Assembly (NCBI GenBank): GCA_038501625.1
Contig: JAZAYU010000009.1
Span: 2,418,001-2,482,000 of the forward strand
DNA: 64,000 nt
Direction: 5' to 3'
Source of the DNA: Corbicula japonica
Lineage: Eukaryota > Mollusca > Bivalvia > Venerida > Cyrenidae
Of the stretch, positions 23,782-33,141 are shown piece after piece (the first letter of the stretch is position 1; each line of letters begins with the position of its first letter). The position numbers and the translations under genes were made by a program. Below the pieces are notes generated by a model. It searched no databases, had not been told where the DNA came from, and saw nothing but the letters and a program-made list of their open reading frames with translations.

Positions 23782-24450
23782 TATTATTAAATCATATTGG
23801 TTTGACCTTTCTCATTGGATTAAACGTGATCACATGATATGCGATAAATTTCGATATTGACTCGTAGGCGGAGTCTAAATCAAATATTGACCTGGGCGAA
23901 AAATTTCACGCGCGAATCGGCTTAGGTACGAAATACGTCACAGCGCTGTTACGTCACAACGAATACAACCGTTGTAAACAAATGGCGTCGACTGTGGTTG
24001 ACAGAAAAGTAAAACTGCTGCTAAAAGCACTGGTGGAAGATATACCTGGCTTAATTTATGATATCTGGGTGTTGCAATGTGTAATTATATCAGGCAATGC
24101 TTCATGGTAAAGTAATGTCGCCAGTTGCAGCAACGAAACGGACAAAACATACTGTATCGGGCACAAAGGTATGTGACAATTTTGGAAATTAGAATAATTT
24201 TAAAATTAAGATTTAATAATAAAGCAATTGTTGCATTTCAGTTTCGGTCAATATGGTGATCTATCGACCTGACGAAGCAATATCGACCTCGGGCTACGCC
24301 CTCGGTCAATATTGCTTCGTCAGCACTCAATAGGAAGGATTCACAACTACGTCATCAATTAGTGTTATCTGTACCATGTGATACACATGTGGTACAACAC
24401 AGTGTAAACAATGGCTGTTTGTGATAAGATATTTGCTGTAAATTTAACAG
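23782..24450. mobile_element. Left part of the inserted host element carrying the nested transposons
   Basis: This begins exactly where collinearity with the left copy is lost. It holds TACGTCA-like sites (23930-23960), a short frame starting ATGGCGTCGACTGTGG at 23983, a hairpin at 24270-24322 and a block at 24232-24345 that reappears inverted, split by the Harbinger element, at about 32868-32885 and 44980-45027. No protein family was recognised. Confidence 0.5.
24270..24322. repeat. Strong hairpin
   Basis: TGACGAAGCAATAT with GACCTCGGGC pairs across a TACG loop with GCCCTCGGTC and ATATTGCTTCGTCA, with one bulge or mismatch. It lies within the inserted element and may be a structural end or insulating hairpin (inference). 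Confidence 0.75.
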
Positions 24451-24455
24451 AAAAT
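24451..24455. repeat. Target duplication AAAAT, 5' side
   Basis: AAAAT here equals 31889-31893, directly outside the two LTRs. Confidence 0.8.
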
Positions 24456-24614
24456 TTTTGTGTCTTTAGCCAGTCTATACATTGATGCGCATGCATGATA
24501 ATGATATAGGGATACTTCCGGAATATGATATACACATGTTACTTACAGAATAAAGAAGCATACGGTCAGTTGTGGTTATCTTGTATCCTAGAATATCGGA
24601 CTCTAGACTTATCA
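24456..24614 (+). repeat. 5' LTR of the gypsy element
   Basis: 159 bp ending TTATCA. It differs from the 3' LTR only at 24457 (T for G, which destroys the TG start) and 24588 (C for T). AATAAAG at 24551-24557 could serve as a polyadenylation signal. Confidence 0.9.
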
Positions 24615-24616
24615 TC

Positions 24617-24634
24617 TGGCGACGAGGATAAAGT
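24617..24634 (+). promoter_or_regulatory. Primer binding site
   Basis: TGGCGACGAGGATAAAGT begins two bases after the LTR, the usual position for the site that pairs with the 3' end of a host tRNA. The tRNA was not identified. Confidence 0.7.
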
Positions 24635-24688
24635 GAAAATTTATGCTATAGTTTTGTTAATTGGATGGATTAAGAAAATTAACAAAAT

Positions 24689-25489
24689 ATGAATAATTTG
24701 CCGAATTTTCCAAACTTTGATGTGGACACTGATAAATCCAACTCGGGAACACGTTGGGAAAAATGGATCGGGCGTCTTGAAAATTTGTTTGTCGCAATGA
24801 AAATCGAAGATGATGCTCAACAACGTGCATTGCTGCTTCATTACGCCGGTGAAAAAGTGTATGACATTTACGATGTGGAGAAGAAAGATACTGAACATAC
24901 ATATGACGCAACAAAGAAGGTACTCCAGGATTATTTTTCACCTAAGAAAAATGTGCAGATGGAAATATATACATTCAGATGCTGTAAACAAGGCGAAGGA
25001 CAAACGTTAGATGAGTTTGTGACGGAATTACGGACATTGGCAAGAAACTGTGAGTTTGCAAATATTGATAATGAAATTCTCCAGCAAGTGATTCAAAATT
25101 GCAAATCAAATCAACTCAGAAGAAGGGCATTACGTGAAACAGACAGGACCCTTGACAGAATTCTAACATTAGGAAGAATGCTTGAACAGTCCGAATTGCA
25201 GGCGTCGGCAATGGAAAACTCTGAAACTACAGTGCAAAAAGTTTCGCATCGACCACGAGGTAATGCAGCAACGCGTGGGAAAAGCGTGGTGGACACCAGC
25301 AGCTTCATGCAAATTCAGGGTCACAGCGAGGTCGTAACCGGGGCCGTGGCTTATCAGCTTCAGCTAACTCATCACGTGATCGCGCTGCAGATAATGGACA
25401 TATCTGTAGAGCGTGTGGCTATGAATATCCACATAGGTTATCACCTTGTCCGGCGAAGGGGAAAATATGCAATCTCTGCAAAAAGATGA
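24689..25489 (+). pseudogene. gag: gag (capsid) region of the gypsy element, frameshifted
   Basis: The open frame starts MNNLPNFPNFDVDT and reads as a retrotransposon Gag capsid, with the W..W and L..F spacing of the family, to about residue 205. Near 25310 the meaningful frame changes. The basic QRGRNRGRG stretch and two CCHC-type zinc knuckles (CRACGYEYPHRLSPC and CNLCKKMNHFSRC, about 25404-25505) are read in the next frame, which is that of the pol frame below. The last 60 residues of this open frame are therefore out of frame. Gag would form the particle that packages the element's RNA. Confidence 0.85.
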
Positions 25490-26418
25490 ATCACTTCAGC
25501 CGCTGCTGCAGACAAAGAAATAAACAGGTCAATGAAATACAAGACGGCGATTTACAGTCAGGTGCAGAAGATGAGTACAGCTATAATATTGCAGTCAATA
25601 ACATAGGAAACAACAAGACGCCAAAACCTGAACTCATATTGAATGATGTTAAGTTACAAGTAACAATAGATACAGGCTCAAGCGTGAATATTATCGACGA
25701 AAACACATACAGACGTCTTGGAAAGCCACAACTTAAGACACACAAACTGCCAAAATTACTGCCGTATGGGGGTGGTCCGAACTTAAAGGTGTGCGGGTGT
25801 TGTCTACTGACGGTGGAGAAAAACAAACAAATTATGGTGGACAAATTCTACCTAGTGAAAGGAAATTACGGAACGCTACTAGGGTACGAAACAGCCTCAA
25901 ATCTGAACATCGTGAAAATAATACAGAATGTAAGTACATTTGCCGAAAGTGTTGAAGAAAAATTTCCGGGAATATTTACGGGGATTGGCAAACTGAAAGA
26001 AAGAACTGTCACGTTGCACATTAACAAAAACGTTAAGCCAGTAGCACACAATGGACGGCGGACACCATTTCATCTGAGAAAGAAGGTTGAAAAAGAAATC
26101 GAAAATATGTTGAAAGATGACGTCATTGAGGAAATTAAAAATGAATCAACGCCATGGGTGTCACCAATTGTCACCCAGCCAAAGAAAAATGGAGACATTA
26201 GAATTTGCGTTGACATGCGGGAAGCCAACAAAGCGATTGAAAGAGAAAGGCATCCGATGCCAACTATTGATGAATTAGTTCACGATTTAAATGGATCAAA
26301 AGTCTTTAGCAAAATGGACTTGAAAGCAGGGTACAATCAGCTAGTCGGAGTTACGAAGTTTTCTGGGAATGACGGCGTACTGCTCACGTTTCATCAAGGA
26401 TTATGCATCTATCACTGA
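25486..26418 (+). pseudogene. pol: Protease and truncated reverse transcriptase
   Basis: The frame carries the aspartic protease motif IDTGSS near 25666, then the start of reverse transcriptase: a thumb-side lead (PFHLRKKVEKEIENML), CVDMREANKAI, and motif A with one catalytic aspartate in FSKMDLKAGYNQL. At about 26345 the text jumps to sequence that belongs after the reverse transcriptase, in another frame, and the frame ends at 26418. The YxDD motif and most of the palm are absent, so this copy cannot make active enzyme. Roughly 400-500 bases are missing compared with related elements (estimate from family layout). Confidence 0.85.
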
Positions 26419-27715
26419 ACCATTACGAAGGTTGACCAGAAAAGATTCCGTTTGGTCATGGGATCGCGAACAACAAGAGGCATTTGAAAGATTGAAAAAT
26501 GATCTTTCTGGAGAAACCGTAATGTCATATTTTGATCCTGAGAAAGAAATTGAGGTGGTGACAGATGCGTCACCTGTGGGGTTATCTGCAATTCTAATAC
26601 AAGAAAACAAAGTGGTTGCTTATGCTAGCAGAGCATTGTCTCCAACAGAATCAAGATACAGCCAAACAGAAAGAGAGGCATTGGGAGTTGTTTGGGCATG
26701 TGAGCATTATAACATGTATCTCCGTGGAGCTCCATGTTTTACAGTCGTTACAGACCACAAACCCTTGGAAAATATTTGGAAGAAGAAACAACCGCCTCTA
26801 CGGATCGAACGATGGGGATTGCGCTTACATCCATACAAAATGAAGATTATCTACCGTCCAGGAAAAGATAATCCCTCTGATTACCTGTCAAGACATCCAA
26901 AAACAGGAAATGACAGTGAAAGAAATCTGGCGGAGGAATATGTGAATTTCGTTGCAGAAAACACAGTCCCAAATGCAATGAAATTAGATGACGTAAAAAT
27001 GGAATCATCTAAAGACAAAACAATGCAAAAGGCCATTGAATTAACACAGAATGGGAAATGGTTTGAGGTCAAGAATTTAAATAATCCAGACATAGACAAA
27101 GAAGAACTACAAGCATTGAAAAGTGTTAAAGATGAATTGACTGTTTTTAATGGAACGGTGCTTTTAAGAAACGTCAAAATTGTAATGCCGAAATCACTAA
27201 GGGCACAAGCAATAAAATTAGGACACGAAGGGCATCAGGGTATTGTGGAAACAAAAAGTTATATAAGATCGAAAGTTTGGTTTCCAAACCTCAATGAACA
27301 CATTGAAACGGCTATACAAGGATGTCTGGCTTGTCAAGCAAGTACAAAGGAACGCGCACCAAGGGAACCACTTAGAATGTCTGAACTGCCATCTGGTCCA
27401 TGGTTAAACCTAAGTGCCGACTTCTGTGGGCCATTGGGAAACGGAGAATATTTACTGGTTATTGTGGACGAATATTCACGTTATCCTATTGTTGAAATTG
27501 TTAAATCTGTTTCAGCAAACACAGTGATACCAGTATTAGACAAAGTGATAGCTCAGTTTTCTGTGCCAAGAGTCATAAAAACGGACAACGGAAGACCTTT
27601 TAATAGCGCCGCATTTGCTAATTACGCAAAATATTGTGGATTTACACATAGGAAAATTACGCCTAGGTGGCCTCGTGCAAACCTCAAGCGGAGTCCTTCA
27701 ATAAACCGCTCATGA
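26351..27715 (+). pseudogene. pol: RNase H and integrase region
   Basis: It opens with the RSFLGMTAYCSRF connection segment, then RNase H with VVTDASPVG, SRYSQTEREAL and VTDHKPL. Integrase follows with an HHCC finger (GHEGHQG...CLAC) and two of three catalytic acids (ADFCGPL, TDNGRPF). The frame shifts near 27680, and the third acid, in QAESFNK, is read only in the next frame. The reading frame differs from that of the protease region because of the upstream deletion. Confidence 0.88.
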
Positions 27716-28344
27716 AATGTGTAAAATCTGCATTTATTGAAGGCAAAAACTGGAAACAAGAACTTTACAAGTTTTTGCGCCAATACAGAGCAACGCCACA
27801 TGCCGCAACGGGATACACTCCGTTTCGATTATTATTCCAGCGTGAACCATCTACGCGGTTACCGGAGATTCCAACAAAGGACCGAGATTCTAAAACGGAC
27901 GAAATAGCGCGGCGGAACGACGAAGTGTCGAAATCTCGTTCGAAGGCGTATGAAGACAATAGGATCAATGCAAAAGAACGTCATTTCAACATCGGTGACT
28001 AAGTCCTTCTTCAAAACGAAACACCGACAAAATTAGCAACAAGTTACAAACCTGTCCCATATACAGTTACAGATACCAAGGGACCAATGATTAGTGTCGA
28101 AAATGAGTCGGGACACCGTGTAACAAGAAATTCATCGGCTATGAAAAAGGTGAATCCAAATATTAAAGCATCAAGCACGATGATGAATAATAACAATGGT
28201 CTTGAAGAAGACATTTTTGATGAAACCAGTGGTCAAAATGCCGAGGGAGCGAATGTTAGGGAGAATTCACGACCAGTAAGAGAACGACGACCACCGAAGT
28301 ATTTAGAAGATTATGTAAAAATTGTTAGGCATAAGGTTCCATAG
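27667..28344 (+). pseudogene. pol: Integrase C-terminus, interrupted by a stop
   Basis: It carries the integrase glutamate segment QAESFNK, then RATPHAATGYTPF, a conserved Ty3/gypsy integrase block. A TAA at 28000-28002 falls within the usual GDxVLL phrase. The same frame continues after it to 28344 and ends with a proline- and arginine-rich tail (RPVRERRPPKYL), as in related pol proteins. A single base change would explain the stop. Confidence 0.85.
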
Positions 28345-28762
28345 TGTTTGGGCAGAATAATCCCAGTGGAACCAGCAGGTAAATTTACCTGCAGTGCGAC
28401 ATGAAGGTGTACAAGTTTCATGACAAAATTATTTCAAATTTATGATTATCACGTTTTTGAATATCCAACTATTGACGAACTATTTGTGCAAAATAAAATA
28501 CTACGATTTAAATCAAAATAAAAGTGAATATCATTCAAATAATGATCAAATATAATTTAACCATCAAACTCGACAAATATTGTGATTGAATAGTATTGAC
28601 TCATTTTTGTATAACTTTAAAGTTCGTTTCAAACATCATTTCTTGAAATTGCTTAAATTACAATGATTCTTTGTACGATTGTATATGTTTGATTGCTCAT
28701 GTAGTAAAGTGTTTTGTTTTGTAGGCTTAATTGAAGCTGACCGATTCATGCTATCATGTTTC
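28345..28762. other. 3' untranslated part of the gypsy element
   Basis: No coding features. It lies between the end of the pol frame and the fold-back insertion. The element resumes at 31497. Confidence 0.6.
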
Positions 28763-28767
28763 AATAC

Positions 28768-31491
28768 CACCGAGTCCAATCGTTCACTATAGGTCCCAGG
28801 AGGAGAACGCATGGATAGACCGCTTTTTCAGGAGGGAATTGGGTACTGTGGTAAGTAAATCGTCTCGCATTTCTTTGATAATGCATATATCAGATAAAGA
28901 CATTGCCTATGCTCATCTCCTATATTTACTCTAAACAATGGGCATCTCACATTCGCCAAACTTTCGGTATCTTCTGAGAACACTCTCCACAACTGCACTA
29001 GAAAATCGCAAAAAATGGCAAAATCACTCTTTAAAAGCCAATAATTTGATAATTAAGCAAAGTTCTGAGCATTTGTTTCGTTCTAAAGATTCGTTTTACA
29101 CTTGTCTTCATATGTCATAAGCCTCCACTATTTTAAGTCGTTTTAGGAGGATTTAGACCACAAGTTATAAAATTTTCAAAATGAACGCATGGGTAGAAGT
29201 TTTCATCAATTTTCCCAATGAACGCATGGGCAGGAGGCATTTTAGAAATCTACGCTTTTTGTGAATATGCCACATTAAATCGACTTTTTGACTGTTATAT
29301 TTCACAATATTTCATTCTGAATTGCTAAAATATCATTTAGATCAGTCTCTAGTTTCGTATCGGTAATAAGCGATACCATAGGGCCTATATAGTTTTTGAG
29401 ATTAACTTGGAATTTTTTATCATGCCAGCGAAACTTCTGACATCTCATAATAACTGCTATGCTTCCAATGATGATTCATTATTCTCTGCTTCAGATTCAT
29501 TTATATTGACACCAAAAAGCAAGAAACACTAATTTTACAGTATTTACTTCGACACTTCATGATTAACTCCCCTTTTTTAAACCTCCGCCATTTGTAATAC
29601 TTAGGAAGAATTGAAAAACAAAATTATTTTAGTTGCTTTAGTCAGTTTTCAATTAATGTAAGCTACATATTTTTACAGTTTTATGGTTCATTTTTATTTC
29701 ACTGTCTCTAGAAGTACGCATAATAATCGTAAATTAGAAAATGACTTGCATTTAATCAAATGCAGACGATAATCTTGTGCTTGACATTCGACCCTGAGTG
29801 ATATTTGACCCGGCATATTTGAAATACATTGATCATTGATCTCAAATCTATCACTTAAGCTGAAAAACTTGTATTGATATTACAGAACTTGCGTGTAATG
29901 GATGACGAAGGGTCAAGAGCAGTTGCAGGAATTATAGATGTATCCATGTCAGCTATTGGGGCAGAAGGTTTGTAAGATCTTTTCCTTATATTTATTATTT
30001 TATTGTCATAAAATGATAATTGATATTTGTCTATTAATTTGTTAAGCAAATGTTACATTTGAATTTTTACAACAAAGATATGCCATTTAAGTATTGTATT
30101 AAACTGAAAAATCCTCCTTCCAAACCTGAAACCCATCGAAAGCTGTATTGGAAAATGTTTATCATTAATTTTCCCCATTTAGAATAAACATCAGAAACAT
30201 AAACTCTACTGTTGTATCAATATATTTCGCGCCGGTTTAAATTTCGCACTAGGGTAGGTGCGCGAATTTAAACCCAAGTAAAATTACTTTATGTAATTGA
30301 TGTCTTAATCGCAAAATTCACGTATATGTCGAACATACTCATTATTTAAGGTCATAATGCAAATGTTATCATAATTTGATACTGAAACTATATAAAAAGA
30401 CAAAGAACAACAGTGAAAAATGTTAGTATCTGTTAATTGTTGTTTTCAACGATATCAGTTCTTCGCAGTCAAAGTAAGAGTGACAAGTCATGTTACAGTA
30501 CTTCAGTATCTAGACCTTCAAACATAAGATTTCGGTTCACAAAGAACATTTAAAATATTATATTATCATAGACAAATATCAATTATCATGTAATTAAAAT
30601 AAAATAATAAATTAAATAATTTTGTTTTTCAATTCTTCCTAAATATTACAAATGGCGGAGGTTAGAAAAAGGGGAGTTAATCATGAAGTGTCGAAGTAAA
30701 TACTGTAAAATTAGTGTTTCTTGCTTTTTGGTGTCAATATAAATGAATAATAAATTTTACATCTGAAGCAGAGAATAATGAATCATTATGGGAAGCATAG
30801 CAGTTATTATGAGATGTCAGAAGTTTCGCTTGCATGATAAATAATTCTAAGTTTATCTCAAAAACTATATAGGCCCTATGGTATCGCTTATAACCGATAC
30901 GAAACTAGAGACTGATCTAAATGATATTTTAGCAATTCAGAATGAAATATTGTGAAATATAACAGTCAAAAAGTCGGTTTAATGTGGCATATTCACGAAA
31001 AAGCGTAGATTTCTAAAATGCCTCCTGCCCATGCGTTCATTGGGAAAATTGATGAAAACTTCTACCCAGGCGTTCATTTTGAAAATTGTATAACTTGTGG
31101 TCTAAATCCTCCTAAAACGACTTTAAAATAGTGGAGGCTTATGACATATGCAAACAAGTGTAAAACGAATCTTTAGAACGAAACAAATGCTCAGAACTTT
31201 GCTTGATTATCAAAATATTGGCTTTTAAAGAGTGATTTTGCTATTTTTTGCGATTTTCTAGTGCAGTTGTGGAGAATGTTCTCAGAAGATACCGAAAGTT
31301 TGGCGAATGTGAGATGCCCATTGTTTAGAGTAAATATAGGAGATGAGCATAGGCAATGTCTTTATCTGATATATGCATTATCAAAGAAATGCGAGACGAT
31401 TTACTTACCACAGTACCCAATTCCCTCCTAAAAAAGCGGTCTATCCATGCGTTCTCCTCCTGGGACCTATAGTGAACGATTGGACTCGGTG
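28768..31491. mobile_element. Fold-back DNA element with arms of about 870 bp
   Basis: The left arm (28768 to about 29632) and right arm (about 30612-31491) are inverted copies starting CACCGAGTCCAATCG. AATAC flanks both ends (28763-28767 and 31492-31496), a 5-bp target duplication. A spacer of about 980 bp separates the arms. Each arm carries an exon-like stretch (SQEENAWIDRFFRRELG, then GTAAGT), and the spacer holds another (29887-29970, after TATTACAG) whose phase fits. No transposase family is recognised. CAC ends with 5-bp duplications occur in Transib/RAG-type elements, but the heptamer does not match, so the class is open. Confidence 0.8.
29884..29972 (+). other. Exon-like segment in fold-back spacer
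   Basis: After an AG acceptor (TTGATATTACAG) the frame reads NLRVMDDEGSRAVAGII and on to SAIGAEG before GTTTGT, a weak donor. It joins in phase 0 to the exon-like stretch of the left arm ending at the GTAAGT near 28851. This could be captured host coding DNA or the remains of the element's own gene. No family was recognised. Confidence 0.35.
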
Positions 31492-31720
31492 AATACACAT
31501 CGTTCACCTGTAATTTCTAAGAATGCTTGATTCTACAGTTCAGTTCAGATATCAAATTCCATCACGATGATGTTAATACTTCAAGTAATCATTTTAAATT
31601 ATGAGAATAACTATAGACGTTTACTTATTTTAACAAATTACAAGATGTATTAGATCCCTATTTTAAATATGATAATGTTATAATGTATTTGCATTTTTAA
31701 CGTAAAATGTTATCTAACTT

Positions 31721-31729
31721 GGAGAGGGA
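31721..31729 (+). promoter_or_regulatory. Polypurine tract
   Basis: GGAGAGGGA lies directly before the TG start of the 3' LTR, the usual place for plus-strand priming. Confidence 0.75.
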
Positions 31730-31888
31730 TGTTGTGTCTTTAGCCAGTCTATACATTGATGCGCATGCATGATAATGATATAGGGATACTTCCGGAATAT
31801 GATATACACATGTTACTTACAGAATAAAGAAGCATACGGTCAGTTGTGGTTATCTTGTATCTTAGAATATCGGACTCTAGACTTATCA
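31730..31888 (+). repeat. 3' LTR of the gypsy element
   Basis: 159 bp, TG...CA, two differences from the 5' LTR. It is followed by the AAAAT target duplication at 31889-31893. Confidence 0.9.
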
Positions 31889-31893
31889 AAAAT

Positions 31894-32885
31894 GATGTAC
31901 CTGGAGCTAAGTTTCGCTCATCTGACATTGCTGAACATTCGAATTTGAATTAAAACATTGGTTACAGTGTCGAGGTTTAAATTTGTCAGGAAAAAGGCAA
32001 GACTTAATTGACAGATAAGCAACACCCACTTTATATATTTCCTTTGTTTATAGTTGAGAAACATGACTGTTTTGTAGCATCGTATATTTTGTTTTATTCT
32101 TTTAATAATATTTAAAACAAAATCATTGAAATGCATTTGTTATGTTAGAATAATAAATTATAATACTAAATAGAATTTTCATATCAAGCAGTGTAAGCAT
32201 GCATTTGCATAATCTTGAGCTAGAGGTAGTCAGATACAGATGCAGTTTCATATCTGTATGATTGTATCATGGCTGATCTTATCTGTATATTTATGTGTTC
32301 AATATTGTAAAATGAAGATCCCTGGTTATTTATGTAGCTATTGATACCAGTAATTGAGATAATACTTAATCAAGTGTAGCAGGGTCTATTTAATCAATTA
32401 AATAGACCCTGAGTGTAGTAATTAAATATATTGTTCAATGTTGCTGTCTTTGTTTTTCAGATGCAGGGCATGCATTGAAGCTGGGAAAGAGCAGGACATT
32501 ATTATTTCCATTGATGTTTATTGCATATATATGTCCAATTTTTCACTTTGTCAATAGTATAATACCCCCGACCACAAGCACTTATCCACTTTTTGCACTT
32601 CTGTTCATTTGTTTTTGGTTCTTGGAAAGGGTATAAAAATACATCTTTCATGTCATCTTTGTCTGCATACCTCGAGTCACTTTTACAAACTCCATAGCAA
32701 CAATGTTTTGTCCTACCAAAGTATTTTTAGAAGAATTTGGTTGCAGATCCATACATAAACACATGCAAATCTATAGTAAACTGCATGCAAGTGATACAAA
32801 ATTTGTACCGCTAGCAACGGTTGCTAAGGTCAGTTCTTATCAGGGAATCTATTTTTAGCATATTGGCTACCTGTGAATCCTTCCT
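31894..32885. other. Inserted host element between gypsy and Harbinger
   Basis: This continues the sequence interrupted by the gypsy element at 24455. It includes a 30-bp near-perfect palindrome at about 32383-32412 (AGGGTCTATTTAAT and its inverse). It ends with GTGAATCCTTCC, the inverse of 24333-24345. No gene was recognised. Confidence 0.5.
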
Positions 32886-33060
32886 ATTGTATAAACACTG
32901 GTTAAATTAACCCCTGGTTAGCGCTTAACCATATGTTAAATTTTTACTAAACTGGTTAGCTAACCAAATTGGTTAACCTATTGTATAAACCTGGATAACC
33001 AAATGGTTAGTTAACCAAAAAATGTTTAATTTAACCAGACTTAAACATAACCAAAACGTC
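32886..33060 (+). repeat. Left terminal repeat region of the Harbinger element
   Basis: ATTGTATAAACACTGG at the tip, with TATTGTATAAACCTGG repeated about 95 bp inside and many short TTAACC/GGTTAA inverted blocks between. Confidence 0.8.
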
Positions 33061-33141
33061 ATATACCCGCAATTTTATTGTTTCCGGTTCCGCTTTTTTC
33101 GCGCGATAAGTCAAATTTGACAGACGACACTCGCACTAAAA

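Larger units (their letters stand above)
24456..31888 (+). mobile_element. Ty3/gypsy LTR retrotransposon, defective
   Basis: It is bounded by 159-bp LTRs and AAAAT target duplications. The order is gag, protease, reverse transcriptase (core missing), RNase H, integrase, which is the Ty3/gypsy order. Without the inserted fold-back element (28768-31491) it is about 4.7 kb. Broken points are a frameshift near 25310, a deletion junction near 26345, a frameshift near 27680 and a stop at 28000-28002. No envelope gene is seen. Defects plus near-identical LTRs suggest insertion as an already deleted or quickly damaged copy. Confidence 0.92.

Noticed and set aside
28768..31491. RAG/Transib-type transposon
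   Set aside because: The CAC start and 5-bp duplication fit, but the heptamer-like sequence and a transposase are missing, so the class was left open.
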